A stretch of DNA of 64,000 nucleotides. Source: Pipra filicauda. Its lineage: Eukaryota; Chordata; Aves; Passeriformes; Pipridae. This document shows positions 35,767-47,606 of the stretch, piece after piece (the stretch's first letter is position 1; every line of letters starts with the position of its first letter). Where the stretch lies: assembly GCF_003945595.2 (NCBI RefSeq), contig NW_024103707.1, forward strand, positions 310,001-374,000, in the 5' to 3' direction. The notes under the pieces are model-generated. The model was not told where the DNA came from. It did no database searches and saw only the letters and a list, made by a program, of their open reading frames with translations. The position numbers and the translations under genes are program-made.

Positions 35767-36285
35767 TCAGTCGGTGCGGTATTGCCGACGGTGCACTGTT
35801 GCTGTGGCTATCGGTACCAATTGTTCTTCAACCTTCAGCAGTCCCACAGCAGAGGGGGGAGAGACCAGGTCTCTCTCTGAGAGACCAGGCAAGGTGTTCA
35901 ACTGTCTAATTTCCTCTGTCTCCACAGCAGCTATGCCAAAAGCCCAACGAAGTCCTTTTGGGTCTTTGAAATACCCACTCCTCAGGTAATCTATGCCAAG
36001 GATGCACGGGGCCTCTGGGCCAGTCACGATGGGGTGTCTGTGCCATTCCTTCCCAGTCAGGCTCACTTCAGCTTCCAGTACAGTCAGCTGTTGGGATCCC
36101 CCTGTCACCCCAGAAATGGAGATGGATTCTGCCCCTACGTATCTTGATGGCATTAAAGTACATTGTGCGCCGGTGTCCACTAAGGCCTTATATCTTTGTG
36201 GCTCTGATGTGCCAGGCCACCGAATCCACACTGTCCAATAGACTCGATTGTCCCTCTCCTCTACCTGGCTAGAGGCAGGGCACCC
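35767..36285 (-). pseudogene. Aspartic protease part of pro-pol
   Basis: The frame follows gag in the same reading frame, directly after the amber codon at 36286-36288. The catalytic motif is DTG in KALVDTGAQCTLMP, the flap-side region is rich in Gly and Ser, and the second conserved block is CILGIDYLRSG. It ends at TGA (35767-35769), after which the RT frame resumes with no shift. Retroviral proteases of this kind cleave Gag and Gag-Pol. With the TGA, only a truncated Gag-Pro product could be made by readthrough. Confidence 0.88.
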
Positions 36286-38246
36286 CTAGTCCTGGTCATG
36301 GTACTCATTGTGCTCTTCTTGTGGGTATGACCTGGAGGTCCCTTCAAGAGGATCAGACGTATCATCATTCCTGTACCGTCTGGAGTCTTGCCCACGAGAG
36401 ACTGGAGCAGCGTTTACCCTTGAAGAGTTCTTTATGGTATTTGTTCCTCTTTTCAGTTCACGTACCCGGGCTGCTAAGGAAGGGGTGGGTTTCCCATCCC
36501 ACTTCCTCATATCTTCTCCGTGCTCACGGAGGTAAAACCATAGATCGCCACGTGGAGTGTACCTTCTCTCCTTAGCTGGGGGACGCTGGCTCCTAATAGC
36601 AGAGACTCTTGTTTGTCCTGGTGAGATATGGAAAATCCCTTCCTTAATTTCTTCTCTTAGCTTCTGGTGTCCCTCTTCAATTTTCTCTTCCAGGCTTCTG
36701 ACGTGTTCAGCCAGTTTGGTTTCCACAGATGAGACGTGGGCTCGTAATGGGGCGGTGACAGTGTCTTCATACATCCTGAGTTTACTAACCAATGCTCCCA
36801 CCTTGTCCTCTCCCTCCCTCCATTGCAGCGTTGCTAAGTAGCGGGAATACATTTCTGGCCCGAGTCGTGCAAACTTTAACCACATCTGGGAGGTGCACTG
36901 TACGCCATCTGGACTTTTAGGGAATCTTTCATCCTCTGAAAAGATTATCTCCAGTACAGCTAACTCCCTTAAGCACCGGATACCTTGTTCCATCGTGTTC
37001 CACTGTCCTTGCTGTACGTGGAGGTCCTCCTTGCAAAGGTATCTCTCCCTCACACTGCACAACAGTCGCCGCCAGAGGCTGAGAGTTTCCTGCCTCCTTC
37101 CAATCCCCTGATCAATGACTACATCTCGAGACAGGATCCCAGCTGTCTGGCTTCACTCCCATCTAGGATTGTATCGTTAGCTGCGGCATCCCAGATTCGG
37201 AGCAGCCAGGTCAGAATGGACTCGTTCGCCTGTCGTGTGAACTCTCTCCGGAGCTCGCGTAGCTCACCCAGGGATAGGGACTGAGTGATTATTTCTGGCT
37301 CTGTCTCCTCTGGTGGATGTGAAGGTCCTGCCTCTTCGTCATCATTTGCTATACGGACTGATTTAGTCTTTGATTTCCTTTTCTGGACAGGGGCGACTGC
37401 TATTGGTTTTGGTTGTTCTTCTGGCTCCTCAATGGTTTGTGTGGACACGGTGCCGGTTGATTCATTTCTTTCTCCCTCTGACTCAGCTGTGGTTTGGGTG
37501 GACGTGGTGCCTGCAGATTTGGTCCTTCTCTCCTCCCCCTGACAGTGCTGTACCATGTCAAGTAGTGTCCGGTAGGCAGTGGCCAGGGCCCAGCAGGTTG
37601 CTGTGAGCTGGCCATCTCTGGAGCTGCCAGAGCATTTTTCCTTCACCAGTCTTATCATGCTAACAGGATCCTGCAGTTGTTCAGGGGTGAATTTCCAGAT
37701 CATTGGAGGAGAAAACTTCTCCAAATACTGGCTGATGTCCTCCCACTTCCCGTGCCACTCAGCATTATCTGCTCCCAGGGCAGGTGTCCAAACAACCTCC
37801 CTAGAAGGCCCTGTTCTGACCCTAAACATGGTGTACACAGTACAGAGCAGACAGAGCAACACTAACAATAACATTATGCTGTCCTTAACATCAAAAGGGA
37901 ACTCAATATTTTCAAAAACTGTTGTAGCAGGTCTGAAGGGGAAGAAGGAGGTGAGAGGCTGGAAACAACCATCCCCCCCTGTTCCCCCAAAGGGCTGGGT
38001 ACGATTTTTAATGAGGCCCCAGAGGTAGCAACCCAAACCAGGACAGGCAAACAGGACTGAATACACATTTACAATGAAACTCATTGCTTCTGATGTTAGA
38101 ATGACATAAACATAATATACTAATAAAGCAATTTGGATCCCTCTCCCTGCTGTTAAAGAGAGCATCAAAACAGGCAAATAATACCCCATCTGTGGAAATA
38201 TGAACAGGCTCAAATACAACATCCATGTGACTGCATCAAACAACAT
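36286..38246 (-). pseudogene. gag with N-terminal membrane-like domain, broken by one frameshift
   Basis: From the first ATG (38246-38244) the frame is open for 375 codons to a TAG at 37119-37121. The homologous frame then resumes one base out of register (shift near 37,131) and runs to the amber codon at 36286-36288. In the first part there are four hydrophobic segments at about residues 8-30, 37-50, 55-80 and 123-141. These are followed by a globular region, a charged Ser/Thr/Glu linker with two TQT motifs (residues 250-252 and 269-271) and a basic KRKSKTK patch. The second part is helical and capsid-like, with a predicted coiled coil and an Arg-rich tail. There is no CCHC zinc knuckle. Confidence 0.8.
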
Positions 38247-38320
38247 GGTGATCAGGGAGTTTCTATATCCAAATAGACAAATGCTTAAAATGAAATTGTG
38301 ATTCTGACTTCTCTCTCTCT

Positions 38321-38338
38321 GCCCAACGTTGGGCGCCA
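38321..38338 (-). promoter_or_regulatory. Primer-binding site, tRNA-Lys(1,2) type
   Basis: In proviral sense TGGCGCCCAACGTTGGGC lies four to five bases after the 5' LTR. From established retroviral biology this matches, with one difference, the site complementary to the 3' end of tRNA-Lys(1,2). It primes minus-strand DNA synthesis. It also overlaps the far upstream end of the gag-frame opening. Confidence 0.88.
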
Positions 38339-38342
38339 AAAT

Positions 38343-38978
38343 TGTGCTGGTTTAAGAGTTAACCAGCAGGGGAAATGAACTCAACTCAAAGGAGAGATTA
38401 TAAGTCAGAATAACAATTTATTACAATAATACAGTAAGTACAATCATACAAACAAACAATTGGTCTTAACCCACAAACCCCAAATGTATAACCCAGTACC
38501 CTGGGGCATGAACAAAGTGGTGTTCCTTGGGCCCCGCTTGAGTCCAAAGTAAAGGGAGAGGGGAAGAACCTGCTGGTGGGAGAGCTGTTGCAGTCTGGTC
38601 AAAAGTGGTGATTGCAGTCCAGTGATGGTCTAAGTCTGGTTGAGAGCGATGAGCTGCAGCCTTCCTCTGGATCCCACGAGGGGGTTGAAAAATGTTCTAA
38701 GACTCCAAGATTATATATCCTCCAGTTCATGCAGGAATGCTTAGTGCTTCCCTCAGGGCGGGGAGTTCCACAAAGGGTGTGAGGACAAGAGCATCCTCCT
38801 ATCTCACAGGCCTCTTAACACCTAGTTTGTAGCCTGAGGAGTCAGGCTCTATGGGTAGATGGTGTAAATGGTTCATTGACAACAGTTTCTGGGAAATGGC
38901 ATGGAAGGCTATAGAATACACAGTTTTGGGTTACACCCATGCCATGATGAACTGGTCTCAGTTGTCCTGACTAGGACA
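38343..38978 (-). repeat. 5' LTR of the provirus
   Basis: It is 636 bp, reading on + from TGTGCTGGTTTAAGAG to CTGACTAGGACA. The minus-strand TATA box is in ATTATATATCC (38710-38720) and the AATAAA in AACAATTTATTACAA (about 38417-38422). Against the 3' LTR it lacks 7 bases in the U3 repeat region and has 2 extra bases nearby. It would be the promoter of the provirus, transcribing leftwards. Confidence 0.95.
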
Positions 38979-38983
38979 ATGGG

Positions 38984-41900
38984 ATTATAACCTGTTTTGT
39001 TTTTCTTTTAAATTACACACGAAAATGTGTAACTGGGACACATCATGAGCTGTGGAATACGTGTGAACCTAGTTCTCACAGTTGAATACCATGCAGAGTG
39101 TGGGAAAACCAGAAACTTTGCTATAGAGAGAGGCTTCTTCAAAGCCACATGGATGACATCTGAGATATCAGATTAATGTGCAAGAGGAGGAAAGATTTGA
39201 TGATTACAGTTTCTGATACATGCAGCTCTCAGGACGTAGCAGAAATCATAAGTTGCAAACATAATGGTCGGAGTGCACCCAGAAGTAAGTTCACAGGGAC
39301 TTTTTTTCATTCCGTGCAAAAAACATGAGGCTAACTGGGTTTAGCTGCAGTGCTAACCAAGAGGGTTTTGGGGTTATATCGTGCTGTCAATTGCAAAAGT
39401 TGCAAAAGGCAACATAACGTCTTGCTTTCAGGCAGACTGAAGACAAAATCTTTTGTCTTATGTTTACTGCATTTATTGTATGTTCTTGAAACACTGTCAT
39501 TGGGAGCTGAATAATCAGTGTTAGCAAAGTGCTCTGGCTTTTCCCCTCTGGGTTTTTCTTCCTCAGTGCATATTGCATATATTCTCCTAGTTTTGTAACC
39601 ATCTGAAAGGACGGGTGTTTATAAAGGTGCAAAAATAATTTTCAAGGAGATGAGAATTCTTTTGTTTTAGCCTCTGTCAAAACTATCTAGAGGACAAGGG
39701 CAGGAAATCCTGACTCCTCCCTGGAGCAGCACATCTCTACTTGGGGTGCCAGAGCCAGAACATCAACCCCACACCTTTCATTAGGAAAGGCCTCTCTATA
39801 GTTGGTCCTTAGCCTTCTGATTGTTACCACTGTTACTGATCTGGATATCCCCGAATGTTTATGGTATCTATTTGCAGCATGCATTGCTGGTGGTGAAAGT
39901 TTTCCATTGCTGGGAAGGGCGTGTGGGTTGAGAAAGCTGTGATTTACTTGTGAAACCAGAGAGGTGCGGTAGTAGCAGCAGCCACCAATGATTCTGACCA
40001 GCATGGGTCCAGCACTAGGGCTAAAGTGGGAAGCCCCACAACCAAACAATGGCCACATGGAGCCATTTGGAATTGCCATGCATACTTGCACCTAGGACGC
40101 TCTTTTTTATATGCTGCAGCCTGTTACTACATGATGCAGAAGTTATATTTTTTGTTTGCTCCCATTTCCCCCTCAAGTTCTACACAGATGTAGCAGTGGG
40201 GGTTGATGGGTTGAGAGCCTGTTCAATGTCCATCTATCTAATTGTACTAGAAAGTACCAGGAGCAAATGTAGTATGAAAAAGACCTGTCGCTCCTGCCAC
40301 GTGGATGAAGGCAAATAAATCCTAAAAGAAGAGTTAACACAATATGTTTTCCAACATTTCAGCTCATGATTAGTCTATCATAATTAAGACTAAATATCAA
40401 AAGAAGAAAAGGGAACATCAGAACTATGCTGGTATAGGGCCACTTAAGACTGTATTGTTTTCCCAGCACTTGGGGGATGTGATCCGCTCTAACCAAAACC
40501 TATGGAAATGGTAGGTGAAGGGAAATAGCCATGGAAACAAATATGAAAGTCTTATGTAGTTTTAATTAGGTTTAATGACACTTGTCAGAGAAGAACAAAG
40601 GAAAATGAGTACCATTGCTACCTTCTTCCTACCGTTCAGCCTTTCTCTCCCCACCCTGCAATGCATGCACTGTTGCTAAGGGATTTACTGGTTGTGATGT
40701 ACAAATGAGTTTCTATGGGAACTTAGAAGATATTCCTGTGAAACTGATTCTGGAGATATGAGAAAAGTTTCACTGAAACTGCATCATTTATGCAAAGGTT
40801 GTCTGTTCCTGTTTTAAGAGTTTGAATTGTATTGAGGGAAAGAGAAAAAAAAAGAACCCTGAACTACAGTGTATTCATAAACAAGGAGAAATAAATAACT
40901 TATTCTGTTTCTAACTAATTTTTATTATAACTTTTTTTTTTCCTTTAAAATTACATCCTGTTCCAGGAGACTTGAATTTATAGCAAAAAAAAAATTAATA
41001 ATTTCCTTCCTTTTGAGTTGTTGTAACTACTATGATTTACTACAGGAAGGATGTCTTATTTCTGACTTCATGATCTGCCTGCAAGCAGATCTGGTGCCCT
41101 CCTGAAGGGCACAATTTTGGTTGCTGGTCCACCCAGCCATGCTAAATTTATACAAAGAAGTTTTATATATCTAACAATACCAGAGAAGCAGATGTTTTAT
41201 GTTTACTCAGGCTCTTTTGTCATCAGGAATAAGAGAACAAACTTGGCACATGCAAAGCCACATGCCTTTTTTAATTGCACCTGTGTTAAGGATCACCCTT
41301 TTGTCAAGCAAGATATTTTACTGATTAAATTACTGCTTGGTAGCTGTGCAAGCAGGCTCAGTTCTGAGTCTCTTTTCAGCTCTCAACAGAAGGAGAAACT
41401 GATCTTTAGCAGATATTGCTGTTCCTTCCATTTTCTTCCTACCCCATGTGTATAACAGCTTCTTCTTGATCAATCTCTTGACTTTAAACCTTTGGCGACT
41501 GGGAGAGAGGAATAGAGAGGGTAGAGCGATGGGGACTTAGAAGTAAGAGGCATGAAGTGAATTGTTTGGATGTGGAGATTCAAAGATGAAGGCAGAGAGC
41601 AAAGGAGATCTTAAACAGGAAGGACCAGAAGTTGGATATGAAAGCAAGAGCTGCAAAGAAAAGTGTATGAGAAGTGAAACAAAAATAGCTGAGGAAATTA
41701 AAGATAGGGTGAGGAAGAGACGGGGAAAGGGAGCAGAAGATGAAAAACAAAGAAAAGATAATACACAAACTGCACAAATTTCTATAATACGTATGTAGTT
41801 GCTTACATTAATATTTATCCAGAAGTTATGCATCCAGGCCACTAAGAATCTAGGCTTCCTACTTAAGTATTCCGGAAGATCATTCAGTCAACCCATGTTG

Positions 41901-44900
41901 TAATTGGCTACTGCTGTTTGCTGACTACAGAGGGAGTTCCAGACAGTTTAAGCTTGAAGGCCAGCTTTTACCTGGCTCACATTTGGCAAAATTATTTCTA
42001 CTTACTGTATTAAAGTTGGATACTTTTGTTTTTGAAACTTTAAAAGATGTGGCTTTTTTAGAGATATGTTGGTATTCTTGTAGGATCAGGATGGAACCAT
42101 AGGCCAGCAAACTTCCTTGGTGGGGAAGGAAAACTGTTTAGGTCAAAATAATCTAGCTTGACACTTATACTTTTTTTTTCACCCATGTCTAAAGAATATA
42201 ACAGTGTTTAGTTTGTGTGTGTACTTTGTATATCACTAAAGGATCAACACCAATAGCTTTTTAGAGATCTTGCCAAATTGTGAGGATGTAAATATAAGTA
42301 TAGGAAAGGTCTCTGAGCACAGCACCTCAGAATGGAGATTAAAAAAAATAAAAGTTGTGATAATACAAGAAACTTAATTCTGTTAATAAGTACAGTTAAT
42401 AAGCTGTACCAGTCTTCACACTTGTAAGTATGATATCCTAAAACTTCAGTTCCCATAACTGAGAATATAAACCTGAGTTACTGTTATTCAATGTTAAAGG
42501 AGCTTAATATGTTTCTTTGACTTCTGATTACTTATCTAACAGCACTGAAAGCTATGGGCTTGTCTTCCAGCTGAGAAGGGGAATGTATTGCTTTAATTGT
42601 ATTTAGTCTGGGATAATTGTGGAAAAAGACACTGCTAATTGTTTTTGAGGGAGAAACGGAGAATTTTTCACACACATGCACTTTTGCCATGTTTAAATGT
42701 CTGTCTGTAAGTGCAGGTGTTTCCAAGTAAAATATTAGGAACTTTGCTTTTCTGAAAAAGTGTTGAGTAGAAAATGAGTATAAATAATTTTGCTAAAATG
42801 CTGCAAGTAGTCTTTGTCACTTAGGACCATCACAGGATTTAGGTTTAATTGACTCTATGTACCTTCTTACTTGGTAAGCCAGAAGTATATGGTGATGTTT
42901 GCCTCAGCTGTGCTAAGATAAAAAAAGCATTGTGGTTATTGTGTATATGTGAAAGACTAAAACACACAAAAAGAAGGATATAGAATATATCCATGGGGAA
43001 TTAAAGGATTTAGTAGGCAAGCAAAATTTCACATAGAAAAGAACTACTTACTGGAATATATGGTTTTGGGATTAAATGTTTCATATTCCTCCCTACATCT
43101 CTGAAGTCTTGAATCACCCAAATGAAATTAGCACAGTATTTCCTGACACAGATTAGCCAAAAGCCTTTTCTATGTTTCCTGTATGATTCCAGGCCTGTGC
43201 TTGGTGTGTTTGGTCTGCACAAAGGGATATTTGTGTGCATGTGCTGGATCCTCCATATTAAAGCTTTATGTAACCATTTCTCTTGTACTCCTTGTTCTGT
43301 GTCCTGTCTGCACAGCCAGCACCCTCATGCTGACTGAAACTGTGGCTGTGGTTTCTGTTACTCAGAACAGCACCAGCTTTTGTATGAGCATCTATCAGGT
43401 GCACTGACCTGATCCCGGAGGGAATAAAACCCGAAAATTATAAATTAGTTATTTAAATTTATTTTTACATAAAATATTAATTGTTATATTAATTAGTTAT
43501 TCACAATTAGCAACTCTGTCCAACGTGCGCGTTTAGAAGAGAGCAGATGGTTTTTGGAGGGTTAGTCTGCTATTGCAGGGGAGGTGTAAAGAGGAAAGGT
43601 TTTGAGAAGCACAGGAAGAAGCCTTGTCCCTGGCTGCAAGCCTGCGGAGAGCGGGCGCTTGCTGCCACGGGAGGGCACTGCAATCCTCCCCCTCCATCGG
43701 CACTCCCCAGGCTGGGCCTTATTTCTGGGAAATATTTTGAAGTTTCAGGAGGAAGCTTGTAATTTTTACTTTTTTTTTTTTTAAATGTCAGAAAGGTATC
43801 TCTCATTTAAGGACTAATAAAGTAGCCTCTCGTTTTAGTTGCGTTTCAGCACGTACATGTTTACAAGGTTTCATAGTAGTTACCACAAGCAGATTGCGAC
43901 TTAATCTTCTTTCACTATTACTCCATCCTTTCCCTCTTCTTAATTAACCATCACTGCCTCTTGTTTCTCTGCATATACTTTTCCATTCCTCTTTATTCTT
44001 ATTTTTCAAGGTGACTGTATTATTTTATTTATTGTAACCAAAATAAAAGAATAAAACCATAATGCAATCCTATACAAACCACCTACATTTAAGATAATGT
44101 TTATGTAAATCAGGAGAAGGCAATATTAAGGATGCCTGTGCAAAGAACCCAAAGGAAAGCAAAACGAAAACCCAAACTCACCACCAAGAACAAATGCAAA
44201 AATTTTTCCCTTAGGCCTGTAAATAGCTCCTCTGTGACCTGTAGCTATCCTAAATAAATGTATAACCTGAAAAGTAAATATTTATTAACCTTGATGATTT
44301 CTCTGCTGAAAATGTAAATGCCTAAAGAGAAAGTCTGGAATCTCTCAGACTGAAAAGAAAATTTTTATCAATATTTTCAGAAACAGAAATATTTGTGAGA
44401 ATCGTTACTCTTGTAATATACCCTGCTTTTGGTTATACCAAGTATTCTTTTCTTCGTGTGGTAAAAGCTGACTGCACTGGAGAGACGTCTCCCTGGATTA
44501 AGTGCTACATGCCAAAGAGACTGACTTTAACTTTTATCAAACTTGGAGTCATTTAAAGCTGTACTGTGGCACTGTTGAAAGTCAGGGGAAGTTACTCTAA
44601 ATGGATTGCAAGCACAGAGATACTCAGCATTACATGCCGCCTTTACTACTCTTTTCAGCTTGATATTCCCACTAATTTTTAACTAGTAAGCAAGTTCCCT
44701 CCATAAAATAAGTTGTGTCATCTGACAAGCTGACTTTGTTATATGTTGTGTAACATTTTCCAAGCCTTTATTCTGCAGTCTGAAGGAGCTGTTGCACACT
44801 GCCATTAATCTCAGGGCCCCTGCCATCCCTCTCCTTGGGCTACCATGGCCATTGCTTGACTCTAAACAAGTTACTATCCATCCGCTGGCTTCCGTACATC

Positions 44901-46902
44901 TCTGCTGTATTTTTGTACAACTCTACATTACGTATCTGTCTATAAGTTTGACTGCTCCTTGTTATTTATATCTCCAAGTTTTCTTGGTGAGAAAGAATAA
45001 GAAAAGTGATCAATATTTTATCTTTCTGTGTAATTTTAAATTATTTTCCTTCCTGTCAATCTTTATTTACACTGATTTTGTTGTCCTATAGCACAGTGAA
45101 ACACTGGGAACTTGTTTTGCATATGTCTTTCCCTGGTGATGAAAATGAAAGGAAGCATGGTGGATTTGAGGCTATAGCATGAGTTGAATGGAAGGAAGTG
45201 GTTTAAGACATGCAGTGGTGTATCTTAGATTCACAAGTCACATGCATTTAATAGCTGTCTATTGATCTGCAGAAGAAGGTGCAAGCTATCTCTGGGATGC
45301 ATAGACCCTGATGTCAGTGTTATAGCTGTCTGCCTGCAGCATTATGAAAACTGGAGTCCAAAGAGAGGTGGCATAAAATACTTCAAGTCCAAGATGTCAT
45401 CAAAATGTGTGCAAATTATTTAAACCATTGTCAAGATTTATACTGAAGAAAGATGTTAGTGTTCTAATTTCTAATTCTAATTTCTAGAACTAGTGTTCTA
45501 GTTTCTAATCTGTCAGGTAGTTATATACTTCTGCTAGATTTTTTCAACACTAGCAAAAAGGTTTTGTAAGGTATTTATCTACAAAAAAACCAAACTCAAA
45601 CTAAACAGGACTTAGCCTTATTGCTAAAATTAAAGTAATTGACATTTAATAGGAATTTAAATAAATCTAAATTAAATATGAAATCTGATAATCTGGACAT
45701 AGTGGTAAAAGTGGAATAAAGAGAAGAAAATTACAAATTTAGCAAAGGGAGGTGATTTAAAATGACTGTGCAGTTACAGGCATTTATGGAAATAGAAAGG
45801 CTTGAGCTAAGTAAAGGGCAGAAAATGGATAGAAACCAATGTAATTCTGCTTTATATTCTACTTAGAGTTTATATGCAAATACTCTGATGGTAGAAAGGC
45901 ACTCCAGGTTCTGAGGGCTATGGGCCTTGCAAGTCAACAGGAAGCTAGCAGTGGATCCCAGTTAGGATGTACTGTACTATTAAACTAAAGAATGGGCACA
46001 TTCATAATTCACAAAAAGGTGAACACCAGCAAAAGTAAAGAAAAGTAGGCACTGTATATATCAGCTTTAATAGCAACTACATATATGGTGTTCAAAGCTG
46101 AAGATAATAAAATGGTGCAGTAAAGTAAGGGAACATAGTAAATACAGAAGAAATAAGAACTGATCCCAATTGTATTCATGGTGGAAAGGACAAAATATAT
46201 AACAGGGAATTCTACTACAAATGAAAGAGTTGCTCTTGGGTAAACCTTAATTTCAAACCTTTCACTTTTCAAAATTCATCAATTATTCAGTTGTTCCAAA
46301 ATAGTTATTTACATGATTCCCTGATTTCTCTGTCAAGGTTGTTCTGAAAAGAGACAAAAATTCCTATTTCCAAAATTTTTGGAAGTATTTTAATGGTAAA
46401 ATGAATTTGTAGAGAAGTTCCTCTCACTTTTAGTATGGAGAAGGGAGTGGCTGACAGGATGGGTCTTATAAAACCTGGGCATGACTTAATATGCTAGGAG
46501 AAATTGTTATATATACTTTAAAGGCAGTCAGCCTCCCTGTATATCACTTTCAGTGATAACTCACTAAAAAATGGCAAGATGCTTTGGATATAAGAATGAA
46601 TACATGGATTTAATTATACCTAAAGTCACTGGTATTGTGATAAACTGTTACCCACACATACTTCCCCTTCTAATGCACTAGGGATTAGTTGTAAGCAAAT
46701 GATGTTATCTCATCAGTACTGTTTTGTGATCTATGCAAAGTAAGCTCTGACCTTAACACAGTTCTTGCTGAACAGTTGTCTGGTTTGAGTGATTATTGAA
46801 AACCCAAACTGAAATCCTGCTTACTTAGCAATTTTGGCATTTTATCTATTTCATCAAAGTGTACAGATGAGGTTGAATTGGCTGAGTCTCTATTCAGTAA
46901 TC
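38984..46902. other. Long unique stretch, no supported gene
   Basis: No repeat family is recognised over about 8 kb. It includes a very AT-rich patch at 43439-43510 and a small G+C-rich patch at 43620-43690. Open frames such as 39687-40091 (-) and 41117-41455 (+) have no splice or motif support. Confidence 0.45.
41499..41765 (+). repeat. Purine-rich tract of about 270 bases
   Basis: One strand is dominated by A and G (GGGAGAGAGGAATAGAGAGG, then AAAGGAGATCTTAAACAGGAAGG and similar) with few pyrimidines. It explains the overlapping open frames on both strands. Such tracts can form triplex structures. It has no fixed repeat unit. Confidence 0.6.
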
Positions 46903-46940
46903 TCTGCTCAGGTACTGCATGTTGGAAGTACCTGAGCAGA
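46903..46940. repeat. Inverted repeat, 14-bp arms, 10-base loop
   Basis: TCTGCTCAGGTACT (46903-46916) is exactly complementary to 46927-46940. Mismatches begin immediately inside and outside. It is short enough that a chance origin is not fully excluded. Confidence 0.8.
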
Positions 46941-47606
46941 ATAGTAGTAGGGTACTTGCACTGTTGATTAAACTTGGCCCTGGGATCTAAATCAAGGAAA
47001 ACAAAATAGCCTTCCTTTGAACAAGGGCATTCTCTTTCTTTACTTGAGTTTAGGTTCGGATATATCATTACCAAATGTCAAACATGAGATCTCCCCTCCA
47101 CTTCTATACCTATAAATTACGAAGCAGTACTTAGTAGAATTCCTCAGGGCACAAGAGTTAAGGCTGCATGATGTGCATGCTTGAGGTTTCTGTGGCCACA
47201 TTTGCAAACAATAAATGTTGTGTTTTTATCTTATTTCCCTTGGGGAATATCTTTTGTGTAATTTGGTTAAATGGTACATGGATTATAAGTGTGTACCTGT
47301 GTGTGTATATAAATACATACCCACAATTTATCCCCAGGCAGAAATATGAATAAATTGTTAAAGGTCAACAGTTGTCTTGTTGCTGACAGAGGCTCTCTCT
47401 TGATGAGCCAAAGAATTATGCTTTGTTAGTTATGTTCACTCAGGTAAGTTAGCTGAATGTGATGGAAGAGTTCTCTTGAAGTTTGTTAATGTGCTAACAT
47501 ATCTTAAAGACACGTTTGCTACTTATATTGTAACTTACTTCTAGAATGCATCATAACTTGGCCTGACAACTTGGCTTCAGATGTTCTGTGAAGCTATAAA
47601 CATGAC
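46941..47606. other. Unique sequence, nothing recognised
   Basis: No exon or repeat family was seen. Confidence 0.5.

Larger units (their letters stand above)
32323..38978 (-). mobile_element. Complete env-less endogenous retrovirus, reverse orientation
   Basis: The 6,656-bp provirus is flanked by an exact 5-bp duplication ATGGG (32318-32322 and 38979-38983). In its own sense the order is 5' LTR, primer-binding site, gag, pro, RT, RNase H, integrase, 3' LTR. Only about 110 bases lie between the integrase stop and the 3' LTR, so env was absent from this copy. The LTRs differ at 21 positions plus two indels in about 628 aligned bases by my count (about 3.3%), giving a young-to-middle age. The primer-binding site fits tRNA-Lys(1,2). 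The coding part has at least two premature stops and three frameshifts. It resembles the abundant avian env-less ERVs, and its class is inferred. Confidence 0.96.

Noticed and set aside
33193..38028. Numerous + strand open frames of 80-149 codons across the provirus
   Set aside because: They are antisense shadows of gag and pol. The minus-strand frames contain the catalytic motifs.
37119..38339. Start of gag at 38339
   Set aside because: That start is a TTG inside the primer-binding site. The first ATG in frame is at 38246, so the first 31 codons are treated as leader.
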